Numbered from the stretch's first letter, positions 23,533-32,578 are shown. The stretch: DNA of 64,000 nt from Nocardioides agariphilus (GCF_015352445.1 NZ_JADKPO010000003.1:145569-209568); one strand, 5' to 3'. The notes: a model not told the origin generated them from the letters alone. Translations and numbers: made by a program.

Positions 23533-24993
23533 TCAGACGTCGAGAGTGAACGTCACGCTGCGCTTCAGCGGGTCGGCACTGGTGAGAGTGGCCGAGACCT
23601 CGTTGCCGAGCGGGAGCGCCCCGGCAGCGACGACCGGCGCCTCGACAGCAGGGTCGTGGACGGTGATGGTGCCGCGCTTGTCGTCCTTGTCATCCACCTC
23701 GACGACAACGCCGTCGAACCGCTCCCCCACCCTCGGTCGCAGCACGCCGGCCTCGACGAGGTCGATGATCGCTCCCTCGTAGCGATGGGAGAGCTGGTCG
23801 GCACGCTGCAGGGTCGACGGCAGGTCGTGGAGGCGGTCGAGCACCCACCCGGGCACCTCCTCGCCAGCGCACAGTGCCAGGCAGATCTCACCGGCGTAGC
23901 GGTCGCCGAGCCGGCGCAGGGGCGCCGTCACGTGGGCGTACTCGGAGGCCAGGGCGGAGTGCTCCGGCTGGTCGGGCACCTCGCCGACGAACCCGACGTA
24001 CCCGCTGCCGCGCAGCAGCCTCGTGCACGCCGTGACCATGGCCGCGTGAGCCGGCTTGGTCGGGTCGAGCGAGCGCACGAAGTCGGGGTAGAGCATCTCG
24101 GCCGGCCAGTCGATGCCGAGCGCCCGAGCGGTGCGGTGCAGCCGTTGCACGTCGCGCGGGTCGGCGGGCGGCAGGGTCCGGAGCAGCCCGACGCGGCCGT
24201 AGACCATCAGGGAGGCCGCGGCCATGCCCGTGAGCAGCGAGATCTGCGCGTTCCACTGCTCGGTCGGGATCTGTGCCCGGAACTCCAGGCGCCACTGCTC
24301 ACCCTCGACGGTGACCTGCTGCTCCGGCAGCGGCAGCGACACACCGCCACGAGCCGCCTCGCGGGTCAGCCGGAGCTCGCCGACCTCCTTGAGGAGGAGC
24401 AGCGGCTCGTCGGCCGAGCCGTCGTCGATGGCTTGTTGGACACCCTCGTAGCTGAGCTTGGCCGTGGACCGCACGCGCGCCCGCTCGACGGTGACGTCGG
24501 TGCCCTCGCCCGTCTCGTCGACCTTGATCGTCCACAACAGTGCGGGCGAGACCTGGTCGGGCAGGAGCGAGGCGGCGCCCTCGGAGATCGTCGTCGGGTG
24601 CAGCGGCACCTTCTGGTCGGCGCCGTAGAGCGTCATGCCGCGCTTGTGGGCCTCTTCGTCGATCGGGTCGCCCGGGCTGATGAACGCGGCCAGGTCGGCG
24701 ATGGCGTAATAGACGACGTAGCCGTCGGCGTTGTCAGGGTCACGCACGATGTGCATCGCCTGGTCGAGGTCCATCGAGCTCGGCGGGTCGATGGTGACCA
24801 GCGGGATGTCGGTGCGATCGAGGTCGGGCAGCCGGGGTGCGGCGACGGCTGCCTCGGCGGCTGCCATCACCTCGGCCGGGAACTCCGGGGTCACCTCCAG
24901 CTCGGCCTGGATCCGCGCGATGCCGTCGCGCAGCTCGTGCGCGGCGACCCCGTCGTCGGCGCTGGTCACGTGGACGACGCGGCTGGCAGCCAT
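23533..24993 (-). CDS. RNB-domain exoribonuclease (RNase II/R family)
   Basis: 3'-5' exoribonuclease of 486 residues. The catalytic RNB core contains PPSSMDLDQAMHI and YAIADLAAFISPGD, which hold the metal-binding aspartates. The C-terminal SHRYEGAIIDLVEAGVL region leads into a short S1-like end. It is shorter than RNase R and lacks clear N-terminal cold-shock domains, as in actinobacterial stand-alone RNB proteins. I prefer the ATG (MAASRVV) because AGGG sits eight bases before it. A GTG three codons upstream is the alternative. It is divergent from yaaA. Confidence 0.92.
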   Translation of the reverse strand: MAASRVVHVTSADDGVAAHELRDGIARIQAELEVTPEFPAEVMAAAEAAVAAPRLPDLDRTDIPLVTIDPPSSMDLDQAMHIVRDPDNADGYVVYYAIADLAAFISPGDPIDEEAHKRGMTLYGADQKVPLHPTTISEGAASLLPDQVSPALLWTIKVDETGEGTDVTVERARVRSTAKLSYEGVQQAIDDGSADEPLLLLKEVGELRLTREAARGGVSLPLPEQQVTVEGEQWRLEFRAQIPTEQWNAQISLLTGMAAASLMVYGRVGLLRTLPPADPRDVQRLHRTARALGIDWPAEMLYPDFVRSLDPTKPAHAAMVTACTRLLRGSGYVGFVGEVPDQPEHSALASEYAHVTAPLRRLGDRYAGEICLALCAGEEVPGWVLDRLHDLPSTLQRADQLSHRYEGAIIDLVEAGVLRPRVGERFDGVVVEVDDKDDKRGTITVHDPAVEAPVVAAGALPLGNEVSATLTSADPLKRSVTFTLDV

Positions 24994-25040
24994 GCGGTTC
25001 ACCCTAGCCAGCGCGGTGCGCGAGCCCGGGGAGCGCCCAC

Positions 25041-25046
25041 TAGCCT
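25041..25046 (+). promoter_or_regulatory. Candidate -10 box for a leaderless yaaA transcript
   Basis: TAGCCT lies six bases before the GTG at 25053, the same spacing as seen before the RsbQ-like and fasR genes. No ribosome site precedes the GTG. A leaderless transcript is inferred. Confidence 0.4.
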
Positions 25047-25052
25047 GTCGCG

Positions 25053-25829
25053 GTGCTCATCTTGCTGCCGCCGAGTGAGGGCAAGACGGCAGCCGGGCGC
25101 GGGAAGCCTCTCGACCTGGACTCCCTGTCGTTCCCGGAGCTGACCTCAGCGCGACGCAAGGTGCTCGACGCGCTCGTCGAGCTGTGCCAGGCAGACGCCG
25201 AGCACGCCCGCAACGTGTTGGGGTTGCCGCCGGGACTCGCCGACCTGGTGGCGCGCAACGCCACCCTCCCGCAGGCAGCGACGGCGCGGGCTGACCGCGT
25301 CTACTCCGGCGTGCTCTACGACGCGCTCGGCCTGCCCGGTCTGCCGCCGGACGCGCGCCGACGGGCCACCAGCCGGGTCGCCGTGGTCTCCTCGCTGTTC
25401 GGGCTGGTCCGGCCCACCGATCGCATCCCTGCCTACCGGCTCTCGGGCGACGTGTCGCTGCCCGGCGTGGGACCCGTGGCCGCCGTATGGCGAAGCGCCC
25501 TCGATGACGTCGTCCCGGGCGCGGCCGGAGGGCTGGTCGTGGACCTCCGCTCGACGACGTACGCAGGGTTCTGGCGTCCGCAGCCCGACCTGGCCAGGCG
25601 CGTGGCGACGGTCCGGGTCCTGCACGAGAGCGGCGGTAGGCGCACGGTGGTGAGCCACTTCAACAAGGCGACCAAGGGACGGCTCGTGCGCGACCTTCTT
25701 CTCGACGGTGCCAACCCGCGATCCGTCACGGCGCTGGTGGCGACCCTGGAGCGACTCGGCTGGACCGTTGAGGTGGGTGACCCCGGAAGGTACGGGACGC
25801 AGCTCGACGTCGTGGTCAGTGCCGTCTGA
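25053..25829 (+). CDS. yaaA: YaaA-family peroxide stress protein
   Basis: Protein of 258 residues of the DUF328/YaaA family, which lowers intracellular iron availability during peroxide stress in Escherichia coli and has a DNA-binding-like fold. It has the family start LLPPSEGK, a central SSLFGLVRPTDRIPAYRL, and the C-terminal VVSHFNKATKGRLVR. The GTG start matches the conserved N-terminus exactly. It ends three bases before the convergent RNase H gene ends. Confidence 0.92.
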   Translation: MLILLPPSEGKTAAGRGKPLDLDSLSFPELTSARRKVLDALVELCQADAEHARNVLGLPPGLADLVARNATLPQAATARADRVYSGVLYDALGLPGLPPDARRRATSRVAVVSSLFGLVRPTDRIPAYRLSGDVSLPGVGPVAAVWRSALDDVVPGAAGGLVVDLRSTTYAGFWRPQPDLARRVATVRVLHESGGRRTVVSHFNKATKGRLVRDLLLDGANPRSVTALVATLERLGWTVEVGDPGRYGTQLDVVVSAV

Positions 25830-25832
25830 GGG

Positions 25833-27026
25833 CTACCAGCGGGTCTCGTCGTCGAACAGGTCGACGCCCGGTGCCAGCATGTTGAGCTGGCGCAGGGAGG
25901 CGTAGCGCTGGGTCGCGCCCGGCAGGGTCTCCCCCTCGGGTGGGGTGAAGAAGGTGACGACCGAGACCGATGCCGGCCGCAGCTCCATCCGGAACTGCGT
26001 CTCCACAGGCACCTGCAACGCCTCCGCGACGACCACCTTGATCGGGGTCACGTGGCTCGCGATCACCACGGTGCGACCGACGTGGCGGGACAGCACCCGC
26101 TCGAGCGCGGCGAGCACGCGCTGTTGCACCATCACCAGGGACTCACCACCGCCCGGTCGCTCCTCCAGAGAGCCGAGCCAGCGCTCGACGGCCGCCCGGT
26201 CCATGGCCGCGACCTCGTCGAAGGTCATGCCGTCCCAGGTCCCGAACTCCATCTCGGCGAACCCGGGCTCCTCCTCGATCGACACCCCGAGGTGCTCGGC
26301 GAGGATCTCCGCGGACTCGTGGGCACGGCGCACGGGCGATGCCACCACGGCATCGACACGATCGCTGATCGAGGCCAGCCAGTCGGCTGTCATGCGGATC
26401 TGCTCGCGACCTTCCTCGCTCAGGCCCGGGTTGCTGCTGGCCAGGCCGCCGGAGAACCTCCGCTCCCTGGTGTGGGCCGTGACGCCGTGGCGCACCAGCA
26501 CCAGCGTCGTCGGCACCTGACGCCGCCAAGCCAGCCAGCTCGGCTCGGTCTCCTCGGGCCCGGCATCCTCGGCCTCGGTGGGCGGCAGGCCCTGCTCCTG
26601 GACCGCGACGGTGACGCCGCTGCGCAAGCCGTCGAGGGCCTCGTTGACAAGTCGGTCGGCGTGCTTGTTCTGTTCGCGAGGAATCCAGGTATAGGTAGTG
26701 CCGAACGGCGCCAGCCGGTTGGCCTCGATCGCGAGCGGCTTCATGTCGGGATGCTTGATCTTCCAGGTGCCCGACATCTGCTCGACGACGAGCCTGGAGT
26801 CCATCCGCACCTCGATGTCGGCATCCGGCGCGAGGTCGGCCGCCATCTTGAGTCCGGCGATGAGCCCGCTGTACTCGGCCACGTTGTTGCTGGCCACCCC
26901 GATCGCCGTGCCGTCCTCGGCGATCACCTCGCCGGTGTCCGCGTCCTTGAGCACGGCGCCGTACGCCGCCGGGCCGGGGTTGCCGCGCGAGCCGCCGTCG
27001 GCCTCGATGACGACCCGCCGTGTCAC
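25833..27026 (-). CDS. RNase HI / histidine phosphatase bifunctional protein
   Basis: Fusion of 397 residues. The N-terminal RNase H domain (about 1-130) holds catalytic acids in IEADGGSRGNPGP, NNVAEYSGL and MDSRLVVEQMSG. The C-terminal histidine phosphatase domain (about 170-397) has LVRHGVTAHTRERRFSGG and SHVTPIK. Mycobacterial homologues are RNase HI joined to a CobC-like alpha-ribazole or acid phosphatase. The GTG overlaps the zinc-ribbon gene's stop (GTGA), and the zinc-ribbon/Nif3 neighbourhood is typical of actinobacteria. Confidence 0.93.
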   Translation of the reverse strand: MTRRVVIEADGGSRGNPGPAAYGAVLKDADTGEVIAEDGTAIGVASNNVAEYSGLIAGLKMAADLAPDADIEVRMDSRLVVEQMSGTWKIKHPDMKPLAIEANRLAPFGTTYTWIPREQNKHADRLVNEALDGLRSGVTVAVQEQGLPPTEAEDAGPEETEPSWLAWRRQVPTTLVLVRHGVTAHTRERRFSGGLASSNPGLSEEGREQIRMTADWLASISDRVDAVVASPVRRAHESAEILAEHLGVSIEEEPGFAEMEFGTWDGMTFDEVAAMDRAAVERWLGSLEERPGGGESLVMVQQRVLAALERVLSRHVGRTVVIASHVTPIKVVVAEALQVPVETQFRMELRPASVSVVTFFTPPEGETLPGATQRYASLRQLNMLAPGVDLFDDETRW

Positions 27027-27766
27027 AACCCTGAGTCCTCCGTGCGCACCAGGATCCGCTGGCACTCCTCGCAGCGCAGCACCTCGTCCTCAGCGGCGCC
27101 GCGGATCTTGACGATCTCGGCGTTGTCGAGGCTGAGCATGCAGCCGCTGCACTGCCGAGCACGCAACGCGGCGGCGCCGACGCCGTTCTTGGCGGCCCGC
27201 AGCCGGTCGTACAGCGCGAGCAGGTCCGCGGGAACACCCTCGGCGACCGGGCCCCGACGCGCCGCCACCTCGGCGAGCTCGGCGTCGATCTCGGCGAACT
27301 TGGCGTCGCGCGCCTGCTCGAGCCTGGCGTTGCGGGCGTCGGCGCCGGCGAGCTGGGAGGCGAGGTCGTCGAGGGTCCGCTGGGCGTCCTCGAGGCGGGC
27401 CATCACCTCCAGCTCCTCGTCCTCGAGACTGGTGATGCGGCGCTCGAGGGAGGCCATCTCCTGCTGCATCCGCTCAAGGTCGCGGGGGTTGGTGATCAGG
27501 CCCTGCTCGATGCGGGTGCGGTCGCGGTCGCGGCGCACTTTGACCTGCTCCACGTCGGCGTCGACCTTGGTCTGCTCGGCGGTCAGGTCGTCGACGACGA
27601 TGCGGGCGTCGCGCTCCTGGTCGCGCAGGTCCTTGCGGGTCATCGTCAATGCTGCGAGGTCGTCGTGCTCAGGCAGGGTCCCGCGCTGGTGGCGCAGCTG
27701 GTCGGCGCGGGCGTCGAGCTCCTGGAGGTCGAGCAGGATCAGCTGGGCCGCGGGGTCGGCTTTCAG
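27023..27766 (-). CDS. Coiled-coil C4-type zinc-ribbon protein
   Basis: Protein of 247 residues with a long coiled coil (about 5-180, rich in Glu/Arg/Leu heptads) and a C-terminal zinc ribbon (QCSGCMLSL and LRCEECQRIL, four Cys). Family members have been proposed to bind nucleic acid or act as chaperone-like factors, but the function is not settled. The best start is an unusual CTG, giving the family-like beginning LKADPAAQ. It has AAGGAG six bases upstream. A GTG 45 bases further up (27811) is the fallback and would overlap the Nif3 gene. Confidence 0.85.
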   Translation of the reverse strand: MKADPAAQLILLDLQELDARADQLRHQRGTLPEHDDLAALTMTRKDLRDQERDARIVVDDLTAEQTKVDADVEQVKVRRDRDRTRIEQGLITNPRDLERMQQEMASLERRITSLEDEELEVMARLEDAQRTLDDLASQLAGADARNARLEQARDAKFAEIDAELAEVAARRGPVAEGVPADLLALYDRLRAAKNGVGAAALRARQCSGCMLSLDNAEIVKIRGAAEDEVLRCEECQRILVRTEDSGL

Positions 27767-27780
27767 GGTGAGCTCCTTGG

Positions 27781-28893
27781 TCAGGCGCGAAAGGTCCAGG
27801 CGTCGGTGCACAGCGTGCTGACGCGAGCCTCCACCGTATCCAGGGCCGCCACCAGCCTCGCCGAGACGTGGGGAAGCCAGGTCCACTCGGCGGCCCAGTG
27901 GGAGACATCCACCAGAGCCGGACCGCCCTTCTCGACGAACTCGGTCGCCGGGTGGTGCCGCAGGTCGCTGGTCACGAAGACGTCGACGCCCGCACCGATC
28001 GCGTCACCGAGGAGGAAGTCCCCTGCTCCGCCCGCGACGGCCACCCGACGAACGGCACGGTCGGCGTCGCCAGCGGCGAGCACCCCGCGAGGCGTCGGGG
28101 GCAAGGTGCGCGTGACGTGCTCGACGAACGCCCGCAGAGTCGTCGGGTCCACGTCGCCCACCCGCCCTGCGCCGGTCGCCGAGGTGCCGGCATCCGCGAG
28201 CTCGACGACGTCCCAGGCAGGCGTCTCGTAGGGATGCACAGCAAGCATCGCGCGTACGACGTGCTCGCGTCGTCGACGGTCGAGCACGACCTCGATGCGC
28301 TCCTCGCCGACCACCTCGAGCCGGCCCACTTCGCCGATGGTGGGGTTCGCTCCCTGGGCCGGACGGAACCTCCCCTCCCCCGGTGAGCTGAACGACGCCG
28401 ACTCGTAGGACCCGATCACACCGGCTCCACCCTCGGCCAGCGCACCTCGGACCCGGTCGGCATCTGCGAGCGGGACGTAGACGGTCAGCTTGTCGAGGGG
28501 CTGGCCCTCGGCGCGCAGCGGACGCAGGTCACCCAGCCCGAGGGCGACCGCGAGGGACTCACTGACTCCGCCGACCGAGCCGTCGGCGTTGGTGTGGGCG
28601 GTCAGCAGCGCGCAGCCCGCCCGTGCCAAGGTGCCGAGCGTGCGGCCCTTGGGCGTCGTCTCGGCGAACCCGTGCACCCCCCGCAAGAACAGCGGGTGAT
28701 GGGTCACCAGCAGGTCCGCGCCCCACTCAGCCGCCTCCCGCGCCACCTCGATGGTCGAGTCCACGGCGAACAGCACCTTGCGCACGGGCTGGGCAGGGTC
28801 GCCGTACACCAGGCCGACGGCGTCCCACTCGTCGGCCGATTCGGGCGGGTACCACCCGTGCAGCAGGTCGACGACCTCCATCAGCGTCGGCAT
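27781..28893 (-). CDS. Nif3-like dinuclear metal-centre protein
   Basis: Protein of 370 residues of the Nif3/YbgI/GTP-cyclohydrolase-I-type-2 family, which forms hexamers with a two-metal site. Metal-binding motifs visible are VTHHPLFLRG and AHTNADGSVGG near the N-terminus, and a DVSHWAAE segment near the C-terminus. A central insertion (about 125-245) is typical of the longer bacterial forms. The exact biochemical role of the family remains uncertain. It heads a run with the zinc-ribbon and RNase H/phosphatase genes. Confidence 0.9.
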   Translation of the reverse strand: MPTLMEVVDLLHGWYPPESADEWDAVGLVYGDPAQPVRKVLFAVDSTIEVAREAAEWGADLLVTHHPLFLRGVHGFAETTPKGRTLGTLARAGCALLTAHTNADGSVGGVSESLAVALGLGDLRPLRAEGQPLDKLTVYVPLADADRVRGALAEGGAGVIGSYESASFSSPGEGRFRPAQGANPTIGEVGRLEVVGEERIEVVLDRRRREHVVRAMLAVHPYETPAWDVVELADAGTSATGAGRVGDVDPTTLRAFVEHVTRTLPPTPRGVLAAGDADRAVRRVAVAGGAGDFLLGDAIGAGVDVFVTSDLRHHPATEFVEKGGPALVDVSHWAAEWTWLPHVSARLVAALDTVEARVSTLCTDAWTFRA

Positions 28894-28940
28894 GGGCAGA
28901 GGCTAACCGCCCGGCGCCGAGCCGGTGGCCGAGCCGGGGT

Positions 28941-28974
28941 CGGTGGTCGACCACCGAGCGACGCTCGACCACCG
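28941..28974. repeat. Inverted repeat between ligase and Nif3 genes
   Basis: Ten-base perfect inverted repeat (cggtggtcga and tcgaccaccg) with a 14-base loop, just past the acyl-CoA ligase stop. It could terminate that gene. It has no T-run, and similar GGTGGTCGA words recur around it (28917-28950), so it may be an intergenic repeat. Confidence 0.6.
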
Positions 28975-28981
28975 GATTGGC

Positions 28982-30517
28982 CTAGTTCACCTGCCGGTCG
29001 CGCCCCTCCCAGTACGGCGCGCGCAGCTTGAACTTCTGCAGCTTGCCGGTCGCCGTGCGGTCCAGCACCTCGCGGAACTCGACCGACGACGGGGCCTTGT
29101 AGCGGGCGACCTTGCCCTTCACGTAGTCGATCAGCTCCTGCTCGGTGAGGGGCGAGCCCTCTGCCTTGACCACCAAGGCCTTGATCGTCTCGCCCCACTT
29201 CTCGTCGGGAACGCCGATGACGGCGACCTCGGCGACGTCTGGGTGGGAGAAGATCGCGTCCTCGACCTCGATCGAGGAGACGTTCTCGCCCCCGGTGATG
29301 ATGACGTCCTTCTTGCGATCGGAGATGGTCAGGTAGCCGTCGGTGAAGGTGCCTCCGTCGCCGGTGTGGAACCAGCCGCCGTCGAGGACGCGGGCGGTCT
29401 CCTCCGGGTTCTCCCAGTATCCCGCGAGCACCACGTTGGACCGCGCCAGCACCTCGCCCTCGTCGTCGATGCGCAGGCGTACGCCGACAGCGGGCGTCCC
29501 GGCCCGGCCGAGCCTCGCGGCCCGGTCGGCGGCCGGCAGGTCGTCCCACTCCTGGCGGGAGCGGTTGACGGTGAGCAGGGGCGAGGTCTCTGTCAGGCCG
29601 TAGATCTGGAGGAACTCCCAGCCCAGCTCCTCCTCGACGCGCTGGATGGTGCGGGTCGGAGGCGGAGCGCCGGCCACCACGATGCGCGTCCGGTCGCGAC
29701 CGGGGATCTCGCCGTCCCAGGTCTGGGCGGCGTCGAGGATGGCCGCCACCACGGCAGGCGCCCCGCACATCAGCGTCACGCCATGCTTCTCGACCCGGCG
29801 CAGGATCTCGTTGCCGTCGACCTTGCGCAGCACCACCTGGGGCACGCCCATCCCGGCCATCGTGAACGGCATTCCCCAGCCGTTGCAGTGGAACATCGGC
29901 AGCGTGTGCAGGTAGACGTCGCGGTCGCTGACCCCGGTGTGCCAACCGAAGGTGGTGGCGTCGACCCAGATGTTGCGATGGGTCATCTGCACGCCCTTGG
30001 GCCGCGCGGTGGTGCCGGAGGTGTAGTTGATGGTCGCGGTGGCGTTCTCGTCGGGCTCCCACGGCTGCGGGTCGGCGTCCTCCCCGTCGACCATCAGCTC
30101 GTCGTCCGACCCGATGACGAACGTGTGCGCCGACGCCTTGAGGCCGTCGAGGGAGTCGGCGAGCTCGGGATCGATGAAGAGCGCCTCGGCACCCGAGTGC
30201 TCGACGATGTAGGCGACCTCGTCGCGGGAGAGGCGGAAGTTCACCGGCACCAGCACGCGGCCGTAGCCGGAAATGCCCCAGAACGCCGTGAGCAGCCGCG
30301 CGCTGTTGTGGCTGACGATGGCCACGCGCTCGCCGAAACCGATGCCGAGCTCGTCGAGCTTGGCCGCCATCCGTCGGGCTCGCGCGCCCACCTCCGCGTA
30401 GGTGATCTCGCCCCACGATGCGGCAGGTTGGTGGGGCTCGTCCACGATGCCTGTCCGGTCGCCGTACACGGTCGTAGCGCGGTACAAGAAGTCGCTCACG
30501 GAGAAGGGCACGATCAT
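28982..30517 (-). CDS. AMP-forming acyl-CoA synthetase
   Basis: ANL-superfamily ligase of 511 residues that would activate a carboxylic acid with ATP and CoA. Motifs are the P-loop YTSGTTARPKG, IYGLTETSPLL, the GWFHTGD adenylate motif and the C-terminal catalytic Lys region RTATGKLQKFKLR. I chose the ATG beginning MIVPFSVSDF, preceded by GAGAGTCACCCC. A longer in-frame start adds sequence without family similarity and would overlap the divergent TOPRIM gene. The chain-length or aromatic substrate cannot be told. Confidence 0.93.
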   Translation of the reverse strand: MIVPFSVSDFLYRATTVYGDRTGIVDEPHQPAASWGEITYAEVGARARRMAAKLDELGIGFGERVAIVSHNSARLLTAFWGISGYGRVLVPVNFRLSRDEVAYIVEHSGAEALFIDPELADSLDGLKASAHTFVIGSDDELMVDGEDADPQPWEPDENATATINYTSGTTARPKGVQMTHRNIWVDATTFGWHTGVSDRDVYLHTLPMFHCNGWGMPFTMAGMGVPQVVLRKVDGNEILRRVEKHGVTLMCGAPAVVAAILDAAQTWDGEIPGRDRTRIVVAGAPPPTRTIQRVEEELGWEFLQIYGLTETSPLLTVNRSRQEWDDLPAADRAARLGRAGTPAVGVRLRIDDEGEVLARSNVVLAGYWENPEETARVLDGGWFHTGDGGTFTDGYLTISDRKKDVIITGGENVSSIEVEDAIFSHPDVAEVAVIGVPDEKWGETIKALVVKAEGSPLTEQELIDYVKGKVARYKAPSSVEFREVLDRTATGKLQKFKLRAPYWEGRDRQVN

Positions 30518-30583
30518 GGGGTGACTCTCCCTCGCCCGGATATCCGTTGTCGACCCTCGCAACTGCGGGGAGGATCGGATCTC

Positions 30584-31264
30584 GTGACCGACCAACCCGG
30601 CTGCGTGGTCCTCGTCGAGGGAGCGAGTGACGCCGTCGTGCTGGAGGTGCTGGGTCGCCGTCTCGGACTCGACTCCCACCGTGTGCGCCCAGAGCTGGGT
30701 CCGACGGTGCGGGTCGTGTCGATGGGCGGGGTCACCAACATCGGTCGGTTCCTCGACGAGTACGACACGATGCCAGTGGCCGGCCTGTGCGACGGCGCCG
30801 AGATGCGGTTCGTCGCCCGGGCCCTACGGCGTCGCGGACACGACGTGGAGACGCGCGACGAGCTTGCTGCGCTGGGGTTCTTCGTGTGCGACGGAGATCT
30901 CGAGGACGAGCTCATCCGGGCGCTCGGCACCGACGCTCTCATCGACGTGATCAGCAGCCAAGGCGAGCTGCCCCTGCTCCGGACGCTGCAGCAGCAGCCG
31001 GCACAGCGCGAGCGGTCGCTGCCTGAGCAGCTGCATCGCTTCTTCGGCACCAAGTCGGGGCGCAAGCGCCGGCTGGCCGCGGCGCTGGCTGCCGAGATGC
31101 CCCTCGACCGGACCCCGCCTGCCCTGCGTGGTGTCCTCGACTTCGCCTACGCGCTGGCCGAGGCGGGCAGCCGCCGGATCGCCTCGCGTCGCGAGAGCCC
31201 GCTCAGCCGCGGCCCCAGCCGGTCGACCTCGCTGCGCACCCACTCCGGATCAGACCTGGAGTAG
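30584..31264 (+). CDS. Stand-alone TOPRIM-domain protein (OLD-like)
   Basis: Protein of 226 residues with a TOPRIM fold like that of OLD-family nucleases, but without the ATPase half. Motifs are VLVEGASDAVVLEVL (catalytic Glu), GLCDGAEMRF and FFVCDGDLEDELIRALG (acidic metal sites), and a C-terminal FFGTKSGRKRRLAA. GGGAGG precedes the GTG at suitable distance. The last 40 residues (from about 187) are Ser/Arg-rich and lie antiparallel over the AlkD-like gene for 118 bases, so the stop may once have been earlier. Role in DNA repair or defence is unproven. Confidence 0.82.
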   Translation: MTDQPGCVVLVEGASDAVVLEVLGRRLGLDSHRVRPELGPTVRVVSMGGVTNIGRFLDEYDTMPVAGLCDGAEMRFVARALRRRGHDVETRDELAALGFFVCDGDLEDELIRALGTDALIDVISSQGELPLLRTLQQQPAQRERSLPEQLHRFFGTKSGRKRRLAAALAAEMPLDRTPPALRGVLDFAYALAEAGSRRIASRRESPLSRGPSRSTSLRTHSGSDLE

Positions 31265-31851
31265 TCCCGCAGCGCCCAGCCGATCGCCTTGCGCAACCAG
31301 AACGAGGTGTCGTCGAGGTTGGCGGCGACGACGTCGTGCAGCAGGTCGGTGTCGGTGTCGCCGCGGTGCCGGACCTGGCTGAGCACGGCCGTACGCCGGA
31401 CCCACAGGTCGTCGTCACGGGCCCAGGCGCGCATCACCGGCGTGACCTCCGCTCGATGGCCGGCGAGCACGTCGCCGACGAGGTGCGAGGCGATCTCGTC
31501 GACGTGGTCCCACCACGCGCCGGTGACCACCAGGTGCCGGTACAGCCCCAGTGACTCCGGGTCCTGCCACGGCCGGGCTGCACGATGGCGGGCCAGCGCG
31601 GTGGCGGCGTACCTCTCCTCGCGGTGCGTGGCGTCGTCCCACAGCTCGCGCACCGTCGCCTCCCAGGTCTCGCGGTCCTGGGGCGCGTGCTCGGTCAGGA
31701 TCGGTCGAAGCACTCGCTTCAGCACAGGCGCAGGGAGGCCGTAGTACGGCATCGACGACTTCATGTAGGCCTGCTGCCCGGCCGCGATGTCGGGGTCACC
31801 TGCCTCCCGCAACGCGGCCCGAACTGTCGACACCAGGCTTTGCTCGGCCAC
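31147..31851 (-). CDS. AlkD-like DNA alkylation repair protein
   Basis: HEAT-repeat DNA glycosylase-family protein of 234 residues. It has the conserved N-terminal MPYYGLPAP, repeated helical units, WDHVDEIASHLVG, SFWLRKAIGWALRDYS and the C-terminal LSGLSRREAIRRL that are typical of AlkD relatives acting on alkylated bases. The overlaps are unusual on both sides: 118 bases with the convergent TOPRIM gene and 56 bases with the same-strand PAP2 gene before it. Confidence 0.9.
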   Translation of the reverse strand: MAEQSLVSTVRAALREAGDPDIAAGQQAYMKSSMPYYGLPAPVLKRVLRPILTEHAPQDRETWEATVRELWDDATHREERYAATALARHRAARPWQDPESLGLYRHLVVTGAWWDHVDEIASHLVGDVLAGHRAEVTPVMRAWARDDDLWVRRTAVLSQVRHRGDTDTDLLHDVVAANLDDTSFWLRKAIGWALRDYSRSDPEWVRSEVDRLGPRLSGLSRREAIRRLPASASA

Positions 31852-32536
31852 GGACGCGCACCCTAGCCGGGTCGAACACGGCGATGCCGAGCAGGAGGAC
31901 CCCGACTCCGAGAAAGGAACCTGCCACCACGTCGGTGGGGAAGTGCCGGCCCAGCAGCACTCTGTCGAAGCAGACGGTCACCCAGACCACGATCGCCAGG
32001 ACCGTCAGCGCCGTGCGCCTGGGACCCGGTCCCACGAGGCTCCAGGCCAGAAAGCCCAGGATGCCGGCGAGCGCCGCGCTCGAGGAGGCGTGGCCGGAGG
32101 GGAAGGAGTGGGTATTGAGGAGGTCCGTCGTGTACTGCCACTCGGGGCGGTCCCGCCGCAACCACAGCTTGAGGCCTGTCGTGGCAACCGATGTCACGAC
32201 CATCACGGCGATCGCGAAACCTGCCGCCCGATAGCGCCTCCGGCCGACCACGGCCACGACGATGAGCGTGGTCCAGGCGATCATGCCGACGGTGGCGAAG
32301 CCGACTTCGACCACGCGCAGTGCCGTGAGCAGGATCGTATGGTTGTCGGCCCAGTCCTCGGCTTGCCGACCCCACTGGTCGAAGCCGTCCATCGGTGAGC
32401 GGTCCTGCTGGACCACGACCCCGAAGGCCGCGACCACCGCGAAACAGGCCAAGGAGCAGGCGAGGAGAGTGACGACCATCTCGCGCGTCATCGAGGCACG
32501 CCGAGGCTCGACCACCTGTTGCTGCGCTGTCTGCAT
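31796..32536 (-). CDS. PAP2-family membrane phosphatase
   Basis: Membrane phosphatase of 246 residues with about five or six helices. It has the full motif set: KLWLRRDRPEW (C1), SFPSGHASS (C2) and RVLLGRHFPTDV (C3), which hold the two catalytic histidines. A substrate such as undecaprenyl or phosphatidyl-type phosphate is plausible but not shown. The C-terminal tail overlaps the AlkD-like gene start by 56 bases in another frame, so the last residues may be variable. Confidence 0.9.
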   Translation of the reverse strand: MQTAQQQVVEPRRASMTREMVVTLLACSLACFAVVAAFGVVVQQDRSPMDGFDQWGRQAEDWADNHTILLTALRVVEVGFATVGMIAWTTLIVVAVVGRRRYRAAGFAIAVMVVTSVATTGLKLWLRRDRPEWQYTTDLLNTHSFPSGHASSSAALAGILGFLAWSLVGPGPRRTALTVLAIVVWVTVCFDRVLLGRHFPTDVVAGSFLGVGVLLLGIAVFDPARVRVRGRAKPGVDSSGRVAGGR

Positions 32537-32578
32537 CGCACTTAGGTATCACGATGACACCTGGTGCGGCCTCACCCC

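Noticed and set aside
28925-30583. Long plus-strand open frame continuous with the TOPRIM gene
   Set aside because: The part before 30584 is antisense to the acyl-CoA ligase gene, which has full motif support. The GTG at 30584 has a good ribosome site and starts the TOPRIM fold.
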